Origin: an uncultured Lachnospiraceae bacterium
Lineage (GTDB): Bacteria; Bacillota; Clostridia; Lachnospirales; Lachnospiraceae
Length of the DNA stretch: 64,000 nt
NCBI GenBank assembly: GCA_905199445.1
Contig: CAJKGK010000007.1
Coordinates: 1-64,000, forward strand
Reading direction: 5' to 3'
Part shown: in pieces, positions 35,014 to 43,777 of the stretch
Position numbering within the stretch: position 1 is the first letter of the stretch
Layout: each line of letters opens with the position of its first letter
Program-made: the position numbers and the translations under genes
Notes under the pieces: generated by a model
What the model saw: the letters and a program-made list of their open reading frames with translations, nothing else
What the model was told of the DNA's origin: nothing
Database searches by the model: none

Positions 35014-36258
35014 ATGACATCATTATTACTGATTATTATTTATCTTGCATTTATAAGTCTTGGGCTTCCGGATTCCCTTTTAGGCTCCGCATGGCCGACA
35101 ATGCATCTGGAAATGGGTGTGGATGTATCCTGGGCCGGTATTGTGTCCATGATTATTTCTGCGGGAACGATTATTTCCAGCCTGGCCAGTGACCGGATGA
35201 CACGCCGCCTTGGCGCCGGACGGGTAACGGCAATCAGCGTATGTATGACGGCAGTGGCTCTATTTGGTTTTTCTGTAAGCAGCCAGTTTTGGATGCTGTG
35301 CCTGTGGGCGATTCCCTACGGTCTTGGGGCCGGCAGTGTGGATGCGGCGCTGAATAATTTTGTGGCCCTCCATTATCCGGCCAGACATATGAGCTGGCTT
35401 CACTGTATGTGGGGTGTAGGCGCCAGTCTGGGGCCGGTCATCATGGGCTGGGCGATTACAGGTGGTTTTCGGTGGAACGGTGGTTATCGGATGATTTCCT
35501 TTATACAGCTGGCGCTTACGGCGGTGCTATTTGTAACACTGCCTGTGTGGAGGAAATTTCTGACATCCCGTCAGCCGTCGGGGGCGGCTTCGGCGGTTTT
35601 GTCCCAGGCCGAAGGCGGGCTTCATGCAGAAAACAGCCATAAAACTTCGGCACCCCATTATACCATTGTGCAGCTGCTTCGACTGAGCGGCGTCAAGGAA
35701 GTTCTTCTTTGCTTTTTCTGCTATTGTGCCATTGAATCAACGGCCGGTATGTGGGCGGCCAGCTACTGTACCATTGACCGGGGGATTACCCCGTCCCAGG
35801 CGGCTCAGTGGGCCAGTCTGTTTTATATCGGCATTACAGTCGGACGTTTTATCTGTGGTTTTATTACTTTGAAAATCAATGATCAGAATATGATCCGTAT
35901 AGGTCAGGTGTTGATTGGCGTGGGTGCTCTGATGATTATGCTGCCTTTAGGCAATACCCTGCTGCTGGTAGGGCTGATTGTGATTGGCTGCGGCTGTGCG
36001 CCGATCTATCCGTCGATTATTCATGAAACACCGGCGAATTTCGGGCCGGAGCTGAGTCAGGCGATGATTGGTATACAGATGGCCTGTGCCTATGTGGGGT
36101 CCTGCCTGATTCCACCGTTGTTTGGTGTGGTGGCCCAATATATTGATATCAGTCTTTATCCGTATTTCATTGCACTGATCCTTGTTCTGATGATTGTAAT
36201 GTCGGAGCTTTTACATAAGGCAACAGCAGCTAAGCGCAGGCAATATCAAGGCGTCTGA
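35014..36258 (+). CDS. MFS transporter
   Basis: A 414-residue protein with about 12 membrane helices. The first-loop MFS-type motif is SDRMTRRLGAGRV near residue 60, and HWMHYPARHMSWLHCMWG-like aromatic loops lie near 120. A hydrophilic central loop (residues ~185-220) separates the two six-helix halves. It resembles the FucP/YfkF-like sugar or drug transporters; the substrate is not known. GAGGAG precedes the ATG. Placement after the rhamnosidase gene suggests glycoside uptake. A TATAAT at about 34971 hints at a separate promoter. Confidence 0.78.
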   Translation: MTSLLLIIIYLAFISLGLPDSLLGSAWPTMHLEMGVDVSWAGIVSMIISAGTIISSLASDRMTRRLGAGRVTAISVCMTAVALFGFSVSSQFWMLCLWAIPYGLGAGSVDAALNNFVALHYPARHMSWLHCMWGVGASLGPVIMGWAITGGFRWNGGYRMISFIQLALTAVLFVTLPVWRKFLTSRQPSGAASAVLSQAEGGLHAENSHKTSAPHYTIVQLLRLSGVKEVLLCFFCYCAIESTAGMWAASYCTIDRGITPSQAAQWASLFYIGITVGRFICGFITLKINDQNMIRIGQVLIGVGALMIMLPLGNTLLLVGLIVIGCGCAPIYPSIIHETPANFGPELSQAMIGIQMACAYVGSCLIPPLFGVVAQYIDISLYPYFIALILVLMIVMSELLHKATAAKRRQYQGV

Positions 36259-36301
36259 AAAGAAATATGAAGGTGCTTTAAAATTATGTTTCAGAATTTT
36301 T

Positions 36302-36349
36302 GGGGATTTGTTTTTGACTAAAGTAGTCAGAGGCAAATCCCCGTTATTT
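36302..36349 (+). terminator. Terminator of the MFS gene
   Basis: GGGGATTTG (36302-36310) pairs with CAAATCCCC (36334-36342), with an inner GACTA/TAGTC hairpin, followed by GTTATTTAT. Confidence 0.75.
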
Positions 36350-36430
36350 ATGTAAAAAGGCGTGACAGAAGGTTTTGCAGAATGAGAATGCAAGTAAACG
36401 GCGATTTGTGCAAACTTGCAGATAATCACG

Positions 36431-36459
36431 TTGACATCCCTGGTAAGCAGTGATAAAAT
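36431..36459 (+). promoter_or_regulatory. Sigma-A promoter of the xanthine dehydrogenase leader
   Basis: TTGACA (36431-36436), a 17-nt spacer and TAAAAT (36454-36459). It starts a leader of about 185 nt that contains the purine aptamer. Confidence 0.78.
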
Positions 36460-36488
36460 AGACTAAAAGAATATTGATTTAATACTTC

Positions 36489-36559
36489 TAATCTGTATAA
36501 ATTCAAAGATAAAGGTTTGAATGTTTCTACCAACTTCCTAAAAGTTGACTATAGATTAT
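36489..36559 (+). promoter_or_regulatory. Purine riboswitch aptamer (guanine-type)
   Basis: P1 pairs TAATCTGTA with TATAGATTA. P2 is ATTCAAA/TTTGAAT with loop GATAAAGG. J2/3 is the invariant GTTTCTACC. P3 is AACTT/AAGTT with loop CCTAAA. J3/1 is GACTA, with the C that specifies guanine-type ligands. It heads the xanthine dehydrogenase operon. Confidence 0.93.
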
Positions 36560-36612
36560 TCTTTTTTTATGGAATAATTTAAAGGTCAGAGAATACTTTC
36601 AGGAGGTTTTTT
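36532..36612 (+). terminator. Candidate riboswitch-controlled terminator of the xdh leader
   Basis: AACTTCCT (36532-36539), which is the 5' strand and loop of aptamer helix P3, can pair with AGGAGGTT (36601-36608), followed by TTTTCTTT. A nested hairpin AGATTATTC/GAATAATTT (36553-36561 with 36572-36580) competes with P1. Ligand binding would hold P3 and P1 and prevent both, which is ON-switch logic. Inferred from base pairing only. Confidence 0.4.
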
Positions 36613-36650
36613 CTTTAGGGTGAAAAATAAGGGGAAAGGATCGTGAGTTT

Positions 36651-38927
36651 ATGTCAGTTGGAACAAATGTAACTCGTGTTGATGCCTATGAGAAGGTGAC
36701 CGGCCGGGCTAAATTTACGGATGATTATATTCTGGACCGGTGCCTTGTGGCAAAGGTGTGCCATTCTACGATTGCCAACGGCCGGGTTGTACATATCGAT
36801 ACATCCAAAGCCGAGCAGGTGCCAGGCGTGGTAAAGGTTGTCACATTTAAGGATGTTCCGGATGTGGCGTTTCCGACGCCGGGTCATCCATGGTCTGTGG
36901 AAGCTGCCCACCAGGATGTGGCGGATCGGAGAATTCTTACGGATCGTGTACGGTATTTTGGAGATGATATTGCGGCGGTCATTGCCAGGGACGAGGTGAG
37001 TGCAGCCAGAGCAGTACGGCTCATTGAGATCGAATATGAGGAATATCCGCCGGTTGTTGAGCCTGAAGCGGCCATGAAGCAGAACGGTCTGCCTATTCAT
37101 GAGGCTCATAAAGATAATATTCTGGCATCCAGCAAGTATGAACTTGGGGATGTGGATGCAGGGATGGCTCAGGCCGAGAAGATTTTACATGCCACTTATA
37201 AAACGCCTATGGTTTCCCATTGTCATATTGAGGCGCCTATATCGTATGCTTATATGGAAAAGGATCGCATTGTGATCGTCACCTCCACACAGATTCCTCA
37301 TATTGTACGCCGGGTGTGCGGTCAGGCGCTGAACATTCCATGGGGAAAGATCAGAGTTATTAAGCCTTACATCGGCGGCGGTTTTGGAAATAAGCAGGAT
37401 GTTTTATATGAGCCCCTGAATGCATTTTTAACAACTCAGGTGGGCGGTCGTCCGGTGAAGCTGGACATTTCCAGGGAGGAAACTTTTATCAGCACACGGA
37501 CAAGGCATCGGATTGACTTTGAGATTTCCTGCGGTGTGGATCATGAAGGCCGGATGATTGCCAAGCAGATGCGGGCTGTGTCCAACCAGGGGGCCTATGC
37601 CTCTCACGGACATTCTATTGTGGCCAATGCGGCTACGGCTTTCAGACATTTATATCATGTGGAAAATATTCGGGCTCAGGCCTATACGGTTTATACAAAT
37701 ACGCCGGTGGGCGGGGCTATGAGAGGATATGGGATTCCTCAGTGCTGTTTTGCCCAGGAAGCCATGATGGATGATGCAGCGGCCATGATTGGTATGGATC
37801 CTCTGGAATTCAGACTGAAAAATATTTATCAGGGGTATTTTAAGGATCCCTATTTGAAAGAGATTGCCGCCAATACCAATGGGATTGAGGCCTGTATCCA
37901 AAAGGGACGTGAATATATTCACTGGGATGAAAAACGTTGCCTTTATAAGCATCAGACCGGAGATATACGCAGGGGTGTCGGTATGGCGCTGTTTAGCTAT
38001 AAAACCGGTGTGTGGCCCATTTCACTTGAAATTGCCGGAGCCAGAATGAGCCTGAATCAGGACGGAAGTATTCAGCTTCAGGTTGGCGCTACGGAAATCG
38101 GACAGGGTGCGGATACTGTATTTTCACAGATGACGGCCAGTGTTCTCGGGATTGATGTTTCCCAGGTGCATATTGACACTGTGCAGGATACGGATGTGAC
38201 ACCGTTTGATACAGGAGCCTATGCATCCAGGCAGACGTATGTGACAGGCACTGCGGTAAAAGAATGTGCCATTCTTTTGAAAAATAAAATTTTGGAATAT
38301 GCCAAAGAACTTTTGGGAAATCCGGAAGGAACCCTGGATCTTTACGGGGGACAGGTTTTGCTGAACCGGGAACCTGTGCTGCCTCTTTCACAGCTGGCGC
38401 TGGAATGCTATTACAGTCTGACCCATTCATCGGTGATTACCGCTGAAATTTCCAGACAGGTTAAAAATAATACCATCGCCTTTGGCTGCTGTTTTGCAGA
38501 AGTTGAAGTGGATATAAAGCTGGGAAAGGTTAAGGTTGTGGATATTATTAATGTTCATGACAGCGGCAGGCTGATTAATCCAAAGCTGGCTCAGATGCAG
38601 GTTCATGGCGGTATGTCTATGGGGATTGGCTATGGGCTGTCGGAACAGATGCTTATTGATCCCAAAACAGGCAGAGTATTAAACGGTACCCTTCTGGATT
38701 ATAAACTGCCCACCATGATGGATGCACCGGATCTGGAAGCTGAATTTGTAGAACTGGATGATCCTACGGCACCCTTTGGCAATAAGGCGTTGGGTGAGCC
38801 ACCGGCAATTCCGCCTGCACCGGCAATCCGTAATGCCGTGCTTCATGCAACGGGGGTGGCCATTAATGAGATTCCGCTTTCACCTCAGCGCTGTGTGGAG
38901 GCATTTGCCGCAGCCGGACTGATTTAA
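36651..38927 (+). CDS. xdhA: Xanthine dehydrogenase, molybdopterin-binding subunit
   Basis: A 758-residue large subunit of the xanthine dehydrogenase family. Mo-cofactor contacts are in KPYIGGGFGNKQD near residue 240, GAMRGYGIPQCCFAQEA near 355 and GATEIGQGADTVFSQ near 480. The catalytic Glu is in LGEPPAIPPAPA at about residue 716. It oxidises hypoxanthine/xanthine-type purines at the Mo centre; related hydroxylases act on nicotinate or aldehydes, but the purine riboswitch supports a purine substrate. AAAGGA lies about 10 nt before the ATG. It is the first gene of a three-gene operon. Confidence 0.88.
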   Translation: MSVGTNVTRVDAYEKVTGRAKFTDDYILDRCLVAKVCHSTIANGRVVHIDTSKAEQVPGVVKVVTFKDVPDVAFPTPGHPWSVEAAHQDVADRRILTDRVRYFGDDIAAVIARDEVSAARAVRLIEIEYEEYPPVVEPEAAMKQNGLPIHEAHKDNILASSKYELGDVDAGMAQAEKILHATYKTPMVSHCHIEAPISYAYMEKDRIVIVTSTQIPHIVRRVCGQALNIPWGKIRVIKPYIGGGFGNKQDVLYEPLNAFLTTQVGGRPVKLDISREETFISTRTRHRIDFEISCGVDHEGRMIAKQMRAVSNQGAYASHGHSIVANAATAFRHLYHVENIRAQAYTVYTNTPVGGAMRGYGIPQCCFAQEAMMDDAAAMIGMDPLEFRLKNIYQGYFKDPYLKEIAANTNGIEACIQKGREYIHWDEKRCLYKHQTGDIRRGVGMALFSYKTGVWPISLEIAGARMSLNQDGSIQLQVGATEIGQGADTVFSQMTASVLGIDVSQVHIDTVQDTDVTPFDTGAYASRQTYVTGTAVKECAILLKNKILEYAKELLGNPEGTLDLYGGQVLLNREPVLPLSQLALECYYSLTHSSVITAEISRQVKNNTIAFGCCFAEVEVDIKLGKVKVVDIINVHDSGRLINPKLAQMQVHGGMSMGIGYGLSEQMLIDPKTGRVLNGTLLDYKLPTMMDAPDLEAEFVELDDPTAPFGNKALGEPPAIPPAPAIRNAVLHATGVAINEIPLSPQRCVEAFAAAGLI

Positions 38928-38953
38928 CGCAATGGAGAGGGGGCATACCTATA

Positions 38954-39847
38954 ATGTATGATATAGAGAATTATTATAACGCCTGTACCGTGGATGAGGC
39001 CGTGGCGCTGCTTAATGAACATCCGGGGGCTAAAATCATTGCCGGGGGCAGTGATGTACTGATCCGTATCAGGGAAGGCAAGCTGGCAGGCTGTGATCTT
39101 GTTTGTATCAGAGATATTCCGGAGCTTTTTGGTGTGACGCGGATGGAAAACGGGGATATTTATATTGGTGCGGCCACAACCTTCAGCCATATCACCAATG
39201 ATCCCCTCATACAAAAATATATTCCGGTTCTGGGCGATGCAGTGGATCAGGTTGGCGGACCTCAGGTGAGGAATATTGGAACCATCGGGGGCAATATATG
39301 TAATGGTGCCGTCAGTGCTGACAGCGCACCCACGGTTTTTTCTCTGGATGCACAGCTGCGCATTGCAGACAGTCAGGGCGTTCATATGGTTCCGGTGAGA
39401 GACTTTTACGCCGGCCCGGGGCGGGTCCGCTTGTCTCAGGGACAGCTGGTCACTCATATTGTGATTCCTCATAAAAATTATGAAGGCTATACAGGCCATT
39501 ATATTAAATATTCCATGCGTCACGCGATGGATATTGCAACACTGGGATGCAGTGTGGTTGTTAAGGTGAATCCACAGGCTGGTCTTGTAGAAGATGTGAG
39601 AATTACTTTTGGTGTGGCGGCACCGGTACCTTTCCGGTGTGTGGAAACAGAGAAAAAGCTGAAGGGCTGCCCTGTGAATACCCATCTATATGATCTTATT
39701 GAAAATTCGGTGAGACAGGAGATCAATCCAAGAGATTCCTGGAGAGCCTCCCGGGCTTTCCGGCTTCAGATCGGCGGAGAGATTGCCCGTCGGGCATTAA
39801 AGACTGCTGTGGAAGCGGCCTATATAACCCAAAAACAGACAGTGTGA
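38954..39847 (+). CDS. xdhB: Xanthine dehydrogenase, FAD-binding subunit
   Basis: A 297-residue FAD-binding subunit of the CoxM/XdhB type that passes electrons from the iron-sulfur clusters to the acceptor. FAD-binding motifs are KIIAGGSDVLIRIREGKL near residue 30 and RNIGTIGGNICNG near 107. The C-terminal CO-dehydrogenase flavoprotein domain starts near 180. GAGAGGGGG precedes the ATG. It starts 26 nt after xdhA. Confidence 0.9.
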   Translation: MYDIENYYNACTVDEAVALLNEHPGAKIIAGGSDVLIRIREGKLAGCDLVCIRDIPELFGVTRMENGDIYIGAATTFSHITNDPLIQKYIPVLGDAVDQVGGPQVRNIGTIGGNICNGAVSADSAPTVFSLDAQLRIADSQGVHMVPVRDFYAGPGRVRLSQGQLVTHIVIPHKNYEGYTGHYIKYSMRHAMDIATLGCSVVVKVNPQAGLVEDVRITFGVAAPVPFRCVETEKKLKGCPVNTHLYDLIENSVRQEINPRDSWRASRAFRLQIGGEIARRALKTAVEAAYITQKQTV

Positions 39848-39892
39848 GAACCGATGTGCCATATTGTCAGAAGGGAAAAGGGGGCTTAAAAA

Positions 39893-40360
39893 GTGAGTAA
39901 AAATATGCAGCTTGTCCGGTGTGTGGTCAACGGACAGGAAATTGAAGAATATGTGGATGTAAGGGAGTCTCTGCTGGATATGCTTCGAAACCGGCTTGGG
40001 CTGACCTCTGTAAAAAAAGGCTGTGAAGTGGGAGAATGCGGTGCCTGCACGGTGATTATAGACGGGGAGACCTATGACTCCTGTATTTATCTGGCTGTAT
40101 GGGCCAACGGAAAGCATATCCGAACCCTGGAAGGCCTTACAGGACCAAACGGGGAATTATCAAAAGTTCAGCAGGCCTTTGTCGATGAAGGGGCGATCCA
40201 GTGTGGTTTTTGTACGCCGGGATTTATTATGTCTGCTGTTGTACTGATGGAAAAAGGAGAAAAACTTTCCAGAGATGCCATTAAAAAACACATGGCCGGA
40301 AATCTGTGCCGCTGTACAGGATACCACAACATCGTCAACGCAGTGGAGAAATTGTTGTAA
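39893..40360 (+). CDS. xdhC: Xanthine dehydrogenase, 2Fe-2S subunit
   Basis: A 155-residue subunit with two [2Fe-2S] clusters. The plant-type cluster uses Cys44, Cys49, Cys52 and Cys64 (GCEVGECGAC...). The second uses CGFC near residue 104 and CRC near 139. It relays electrons from molybdenum to FAD. The GTG at 39893 follows AAAAGGGGG at 8 nt; an ATG at 39905 is the alternative. xdhC here means the iron-sulfur subunit, not the maturation factor; no maturation gene is in the window. Confidence 0.9.
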   Translation: MSKNMQLVRCVVNGQEIEEYVDVRESLLDMLRNRLGLTSVKKGCEVGECGACTVIIDGETYDSCIYLAVWANGKHIRTLEGLTGPNGELSKVQQAFVDEGAIQCGFCTPGFIMSAVVLMEKGEKLSRDAIKKHMAGNLCRCTGYHNIVNAVEKLL

Positions 40361-40411
40361 GGAAAAATTGCCATAAGGAAAATTCTCGTAAGGTAAAATT
40401 GCAGTAAAATG

Positions 40412-40478
40412 AAATGCGCCCTCTTGAGGAAAACAAATGAAATCATAAAAACTTGTTTTCCCGGGGGCGCATTTTTTA
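40412..40478. terminator. Bidirectional terminator between xdh and the LacI gene
   Basis: AATGCGCCC and GGAAAACAA pair with TTGTTTTCC and GGGCGCATT, ending in TTTTTT on the plus strand and a T-rich stretch on the minus strand. Confidence 0.85.
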
Positions 40479-41474
40479 TACGTTTCTTACACTTTCCCTG
40501 CAGATCATTTCCGTGCTTACCTGGATTTTCAGCGGAATACTTTGCTTATCCGAGGCGATTTCGATGAGGCGGCGTACCGCGGTGCGGCCCAGCTGCTGTT
40601 TTGGCACTTTGATGGTACTCAGTGTTGGGGATGAGATTTCACAAAACGGCAGGTCATCAAAGCCGATGATGGAAATATCATCGGGAAGGTGGCTGCCATA
40701 TTCTTTCAGTGCTTTCATGGCGCCAAAGGCAATGATGTCATTGTCGGCCAGATAAGCGGTGGGCAGTTTGGGTGATCCGGCCAGATAGGCAGTCATATCC
40801 CTGTAGGAACCTTCCATGGTGGGCTCCAGGGGAACACAAAAATCCGGATTAACACTGAGATGATAATCCTGCATGGCTCTTTGATATCCGTGATACCGAT
40901 AATAAAAATTCTTAATGGGTACGCTGCCTTTGAGATAACCGATTTTTTTATGCCCCTTTTGGACAAGAAGGGAAACTGCATTGGACATGGAGTCTGCGTT
41001 ACTGATCATTACGGAATTAAAATGCATGGAATCTGCCCAGTTGTCGATCATTACCAGAGGGCCCAGAGCGGATTTGAAACGCTCCATATCCTTGTTGTCC
41101 AACTCGGTAGCCAAAAGCAGTATGCCGCAGCTGCTGTCCGATAAAATTTCACCCAGCCGGTCATCATAATCACTGTCACCCACATTCAGATTACATATAA
41201 TCGTGTCCAGACCGGCGATTCGGCTTTCCTTTTCCACGCCTTCGATCAGAGAATGGAAAAACGGTGTGTCCCCTACAACCTTGCCATGTTTTTTTATGCT
41301 TACAAATTTAATATGCGTCATTTTTGTATCGGAAAAATAACCCAACTTGCGTGCAACTTTGAAAATGGTTTCAGCAGTATCCTTGTTAACCCCTTTTTTA
41401 TTATTCAGTGCATTGGAGATAGTCGCTGGGGAAAAGCCGGTGATTTCGCTGATTTTTTTAATGCTTACCTTCAT
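40476..41474 (-). CDS. LacI-family transcriptional repressor
   Basis: A 332-residue regulator. The N-terminal LacI helix-turn-helix is IKKISEITGFSPATISNALNNKKGV at residues 5-29. The periplasmic-binding-like effector domain follows, with the family end IGFDDLPFCEISSPTLSTIKVPKQQLG near residue 275. GGGAGG precedes the ATG. It is divergent from the oligosaccharide ABC operon, which it probably represses; the inducer is likely a sugar. Confidence 0.9.
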   Translation of the reverse strand: MKVSIKKISEITGFSPATISNALNNKKGVNKDTAETIFKVARKLGYFSDTKMTHIKFVSIKKHGKVVGDTPFFHSLIEGVEKESRIAGLDTIICNLNVGDSDYDDRLGEILSDSSCGILLLATELDNKDMERFKSALGPLVMIDNWADSMHFNSVMISNADSMSNAVSLLVQKGHKKIGYLKGSVPIKNFYYRYHGYQRAMQDYHLSVNPDFCVPLEPTMEGSYRDMTAYLAGSPKLPTAYLADNDIIAFGAMKALKEYGSHLPDDISIIGFDDLPFCEISSPTLSTIKVPKQQLGRTAVRRLIEIASDKQSIPLKIQVSTEMICRESVRNV

Positions 41475-41735
41475 AAATACCTCCCTGAAATATAAATGTC
41501 TTCTTAAATATATAATAAAATATTTATATGATTAATTCAATAAAATAATGAAGAAATGTGGATTTATATTAAAAAGTCTGAAAAGACCTTTGGGAAAAAT
41601 AACATGGGATAGTAACAAGAATCCGATATTTTATAACAAAATTCAGATCTTACTGTGGTGCATTTTGTATAATTAGCTTACTGGATAGAAATATTTACAA
41701 TAATAATTCCGGTTGAGCCGACTGCGGGTATACAA

Positions 41736-41782
41736 AACAGACAATAGAGTCTGGATTTTAATATTTTAAAGTCTGTTTTTTT
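41736..41782 (+). terminator. Attenuator-like terminator with an alternative hairpin
   Basis: AACAGAC (41736-41742) pairs with GTCTGTT (41771-41777), followed by a T run to 41782. The same CAGAC can instead pair with a nearer GTCTG at 41749-41753, which would prevent the terminator. It lies upstream of the ABC operon promoter region. Confidence 0.55.
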
Positions 41783-41818
41783 ATAGAATTGGTCATATTG
41801 TATAGTTTATAATAAGTT

Positions 41819-41834
41819 CATCGTTAAAGCGATG
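41819..41834. promoter_or_regulatory. Candidate operator at the ABC operon start
   Basis: The inverted repeat CATCG/CGATG is separated by TTAAAG. It lies just after a TATAAT at 41808-41813, where a repressor would block transcription. The divergent LacI protein is the obvious candidate. No good -35 is visible. Confidence 0.4.
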
Positions 41835-41873
41835 GACGAATCGCAAAATGCTTCATTTAAAGGAGGAAAAATT

Positions 41874-43697
41874 ATGAAGATCAAAAGAGGTTTAGCAGCA
41901 GTTATGGTTGGCGTTATGGGTGCATCTCTGATTGCCTGCGGCGGTGGCGGTGACAAGCCAAGCACAGACTCAAAGGCACCTGCAAATGATGGCCAGACAA
42001 CAGCAGCCGGGGAATCCAGCGCTTCTGCATCCGATGGAAAACAGCATTATGAAGATAATGACGAAGCCTGTACAATTGTGATGGGATATATCGGTGATCA
42101 GGAAAAAGCAGATGAGCAGATGATCGAAAACGCCATCAATGAAATTCTGGAACCCGAGTTAAATGCCAAACTGGACCTTAGATGTTATACATGGGGTGAT
42201 TACACACAGAAGATTCAGCTGGACCTTTCCGGTACAACTCAGCTGGATATTGTTCCAATCATCGTTACAAACGCTCAGGGGTATGTGGCTAACGGCCAGG
42301 TTCTTGATATGACAACGCTGATTGAAGATTACGGCACAAACATTAAAAAGACATTTAGTGATGCCTATATCCAGAGCCCGAATATCGATGGTTTCATTTA
42401 CGGTGTAACATCAGCCAGAGAGCTGATCACATGGGAAGGTGTTGTTATGAGAAGAGACCTTCTTGAAGAGGCTGGATATACAGTCAATGATGAAACCGAT
42501 ATGTGTGATGAGATTACAAGCCTGGATGATCTTGAAGAGGCAATGGCTAAGGTTTATGAAAAACATCCGGATATGATCATGATGGGCAGTGTTGCCAATA
42601 CAACACCGCTGCATCGCTGGGAAACAAGTGATATGCTGACAGACGGTTTCGGCGGACTGATGAATTTCGGTCAGAGCTTTAAGGTTGAAAACATTTACGA
42701 AACCGATGAATTTAAAGATTTTGTTACAAGAATGTATGAATGGAATCAGAATGGCTGGTTCTCCAAGGATGCGGCTACAACAACAGATTCCTTACAGACT
42801 CAGATGAAGGCCGGCAAGATCTTTGCTTACACGACTCCGATGAAAGCCGGTGCTGTAACTCAGGATGAATTAAGTTCCGGTATGGATCTGGCTGGTGCTG
42901 CCCTTTACGGCGATCCGTATACAACATCTTACTCTGTAAACTTTAACACATGGGGTATTGGACGTAACTGTGAAAACCCTGCAAGAACAATGAAAGTTTT
43001 AGACTTCATTTACGGCAGCCCTGAAGTAATGAACCTTCTCAACTGGGGTATCGAAGGTACACATTATGAATTTGTAGACAAAGAACAGGGGATCATCAAA
43101 TATGCCGAAGGTCAGGATCCTTCAAGCCCAACATGGATGTTAAATATTGGCTGGGAACTTCCAAACCAGGAAATCGCTTATGTATTTGAAGGCGATACAC
43201 CGGAAAAATGGGTATATCAGCATGAATTAATCGACAAATCCAGAAACTCCTATGCTTTAGGTTTTGCTTATGACTCCACAGCAGTTTCTTCACAGCTGAC
43301 AGCATTAAATAACGTAAAGAATCAGTACTATAACACTTTAGGTACAGGTTCTGCCGGAGATCCGGAAAAAGCCATCAAAGAATTTAATGATGCCTTATAT
43401 GCCGCTGGTCTTCAGACAGTTATCGATACAAAACAGGAACAGTTTGATGCCTGGGTAGAAGCTCAGGGCGGACAGGAAGCTGTTAAAGCCAACGCTGAAG
43501 CTTCTGGCGCCGGTGCTGTTGAAACAGAAGCAGCAGATGAATCTCAGGCCGCTGAGACAGATGCTCAGACAGAAGCTGCCGAAACAGGCGCTGCTGATGC
43601 ACAGTCCGATACAGCTGCTGAAAGCACAGAAGATACAACTGCTGTAGAAGATACAGCTGCTCAGACCGAATCCGTACAGGAGAGTGCAGCTGAATAA
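41874..43697 (+). CDS. ABC transporter solute-binding lipoprotein (LplA-like)
   Basis: A 607-residue extracellular binding protein. The signal peptide ends in the lipobox LIAC with Cys23 or nearby as the lipid-modified residue, followed by a low-complexity linker. The body (about 55-540) is a family-1 solute-binding fold of the kind paired with LplB/YtcP permeases, which take up complex oligosaccharides. Residues 542-607 form an acidic Ala/Glu/Thr/Asp-rich tail not usual for the family. The ATG at 41874 follows AAAGGAGG; an upstream in-frame ATG at 41832 lacks a site. Two permease genes follow. Confidence 0.88.
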   Translation: MKIKRGLAAVMVGVMGASLIACGGGGDKPSTDSKAPANDGQTTAAGESSASASDGKQHYEDNDEACTIVMGYIGDQEKADEQMIENAINEILEPELNAKLDLRCYTWGDYTQKIQLDLSGTTQLDIVPIIVTNAQGYVANGQVLDMTTLIEDYGTNIKKTFSDAYIQSPNIDGFIYGVTSARELITWEGVVMRRDLLEEAGYTVNDETDMCDEITSLDDLEEAMAKVYEKHPDMIMMGSVANTTPLHRWETSDMLTDGFGGLMNFGQSFKVENIYETDEFKDFVTRMYEWNQNGWFSKDAATTTDSLQTQMKAGKIFAYTTPMKAGAVTQDELSSGMDLAGAALYGDPYTTSYSVNFNTWGIGRNCENPARTMKVLDFIYGSPEVMNLLNWGIEGTHYEFVDKEQGIIKYAEGQDPSSPTWMLNIGWELPNQEIAYVFEGDTPEKWVYQHELIDKSRNSYALGFAYDSTAVSSQLTALNNVKNQYYNTLGTGSAGDPEKAIKEFNDALYAAGLQTVIDTKQEQFDAWVEAQGGQEAVKANAEASGAGAVETEAADESQAAETDAQTEAAETGAADAQSDTAAESTEDTTAVEDTAAQTESVQESAAE

Positions 43698-43777
43698 ATT
43701 CATTATTTTACAAAGTATTTGGCGGGCTGCGGTGTTGCCGCAGCCCATTATAGATTCAAAGAAAGGAGACTTTTCGT

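Noticed and set aside
36601..36606. AGGAGG as the ribosome site of xdhA
   Set aside because: It lies 44 nt before the ATG at 36651, with no in-frame start at the right distance; AAAGGA at 36635-36640 serves instead. The AGGAGG fits better as an arm of the riboswitch terminator.
41700..41782. Known riboswitch class upstream of the sugar importer
   Set aside because: I looked for purine, preQ1, ZTP, guanidine, c-di-GMP, fluoride and T-box signatures and found none of their conserved motifs.
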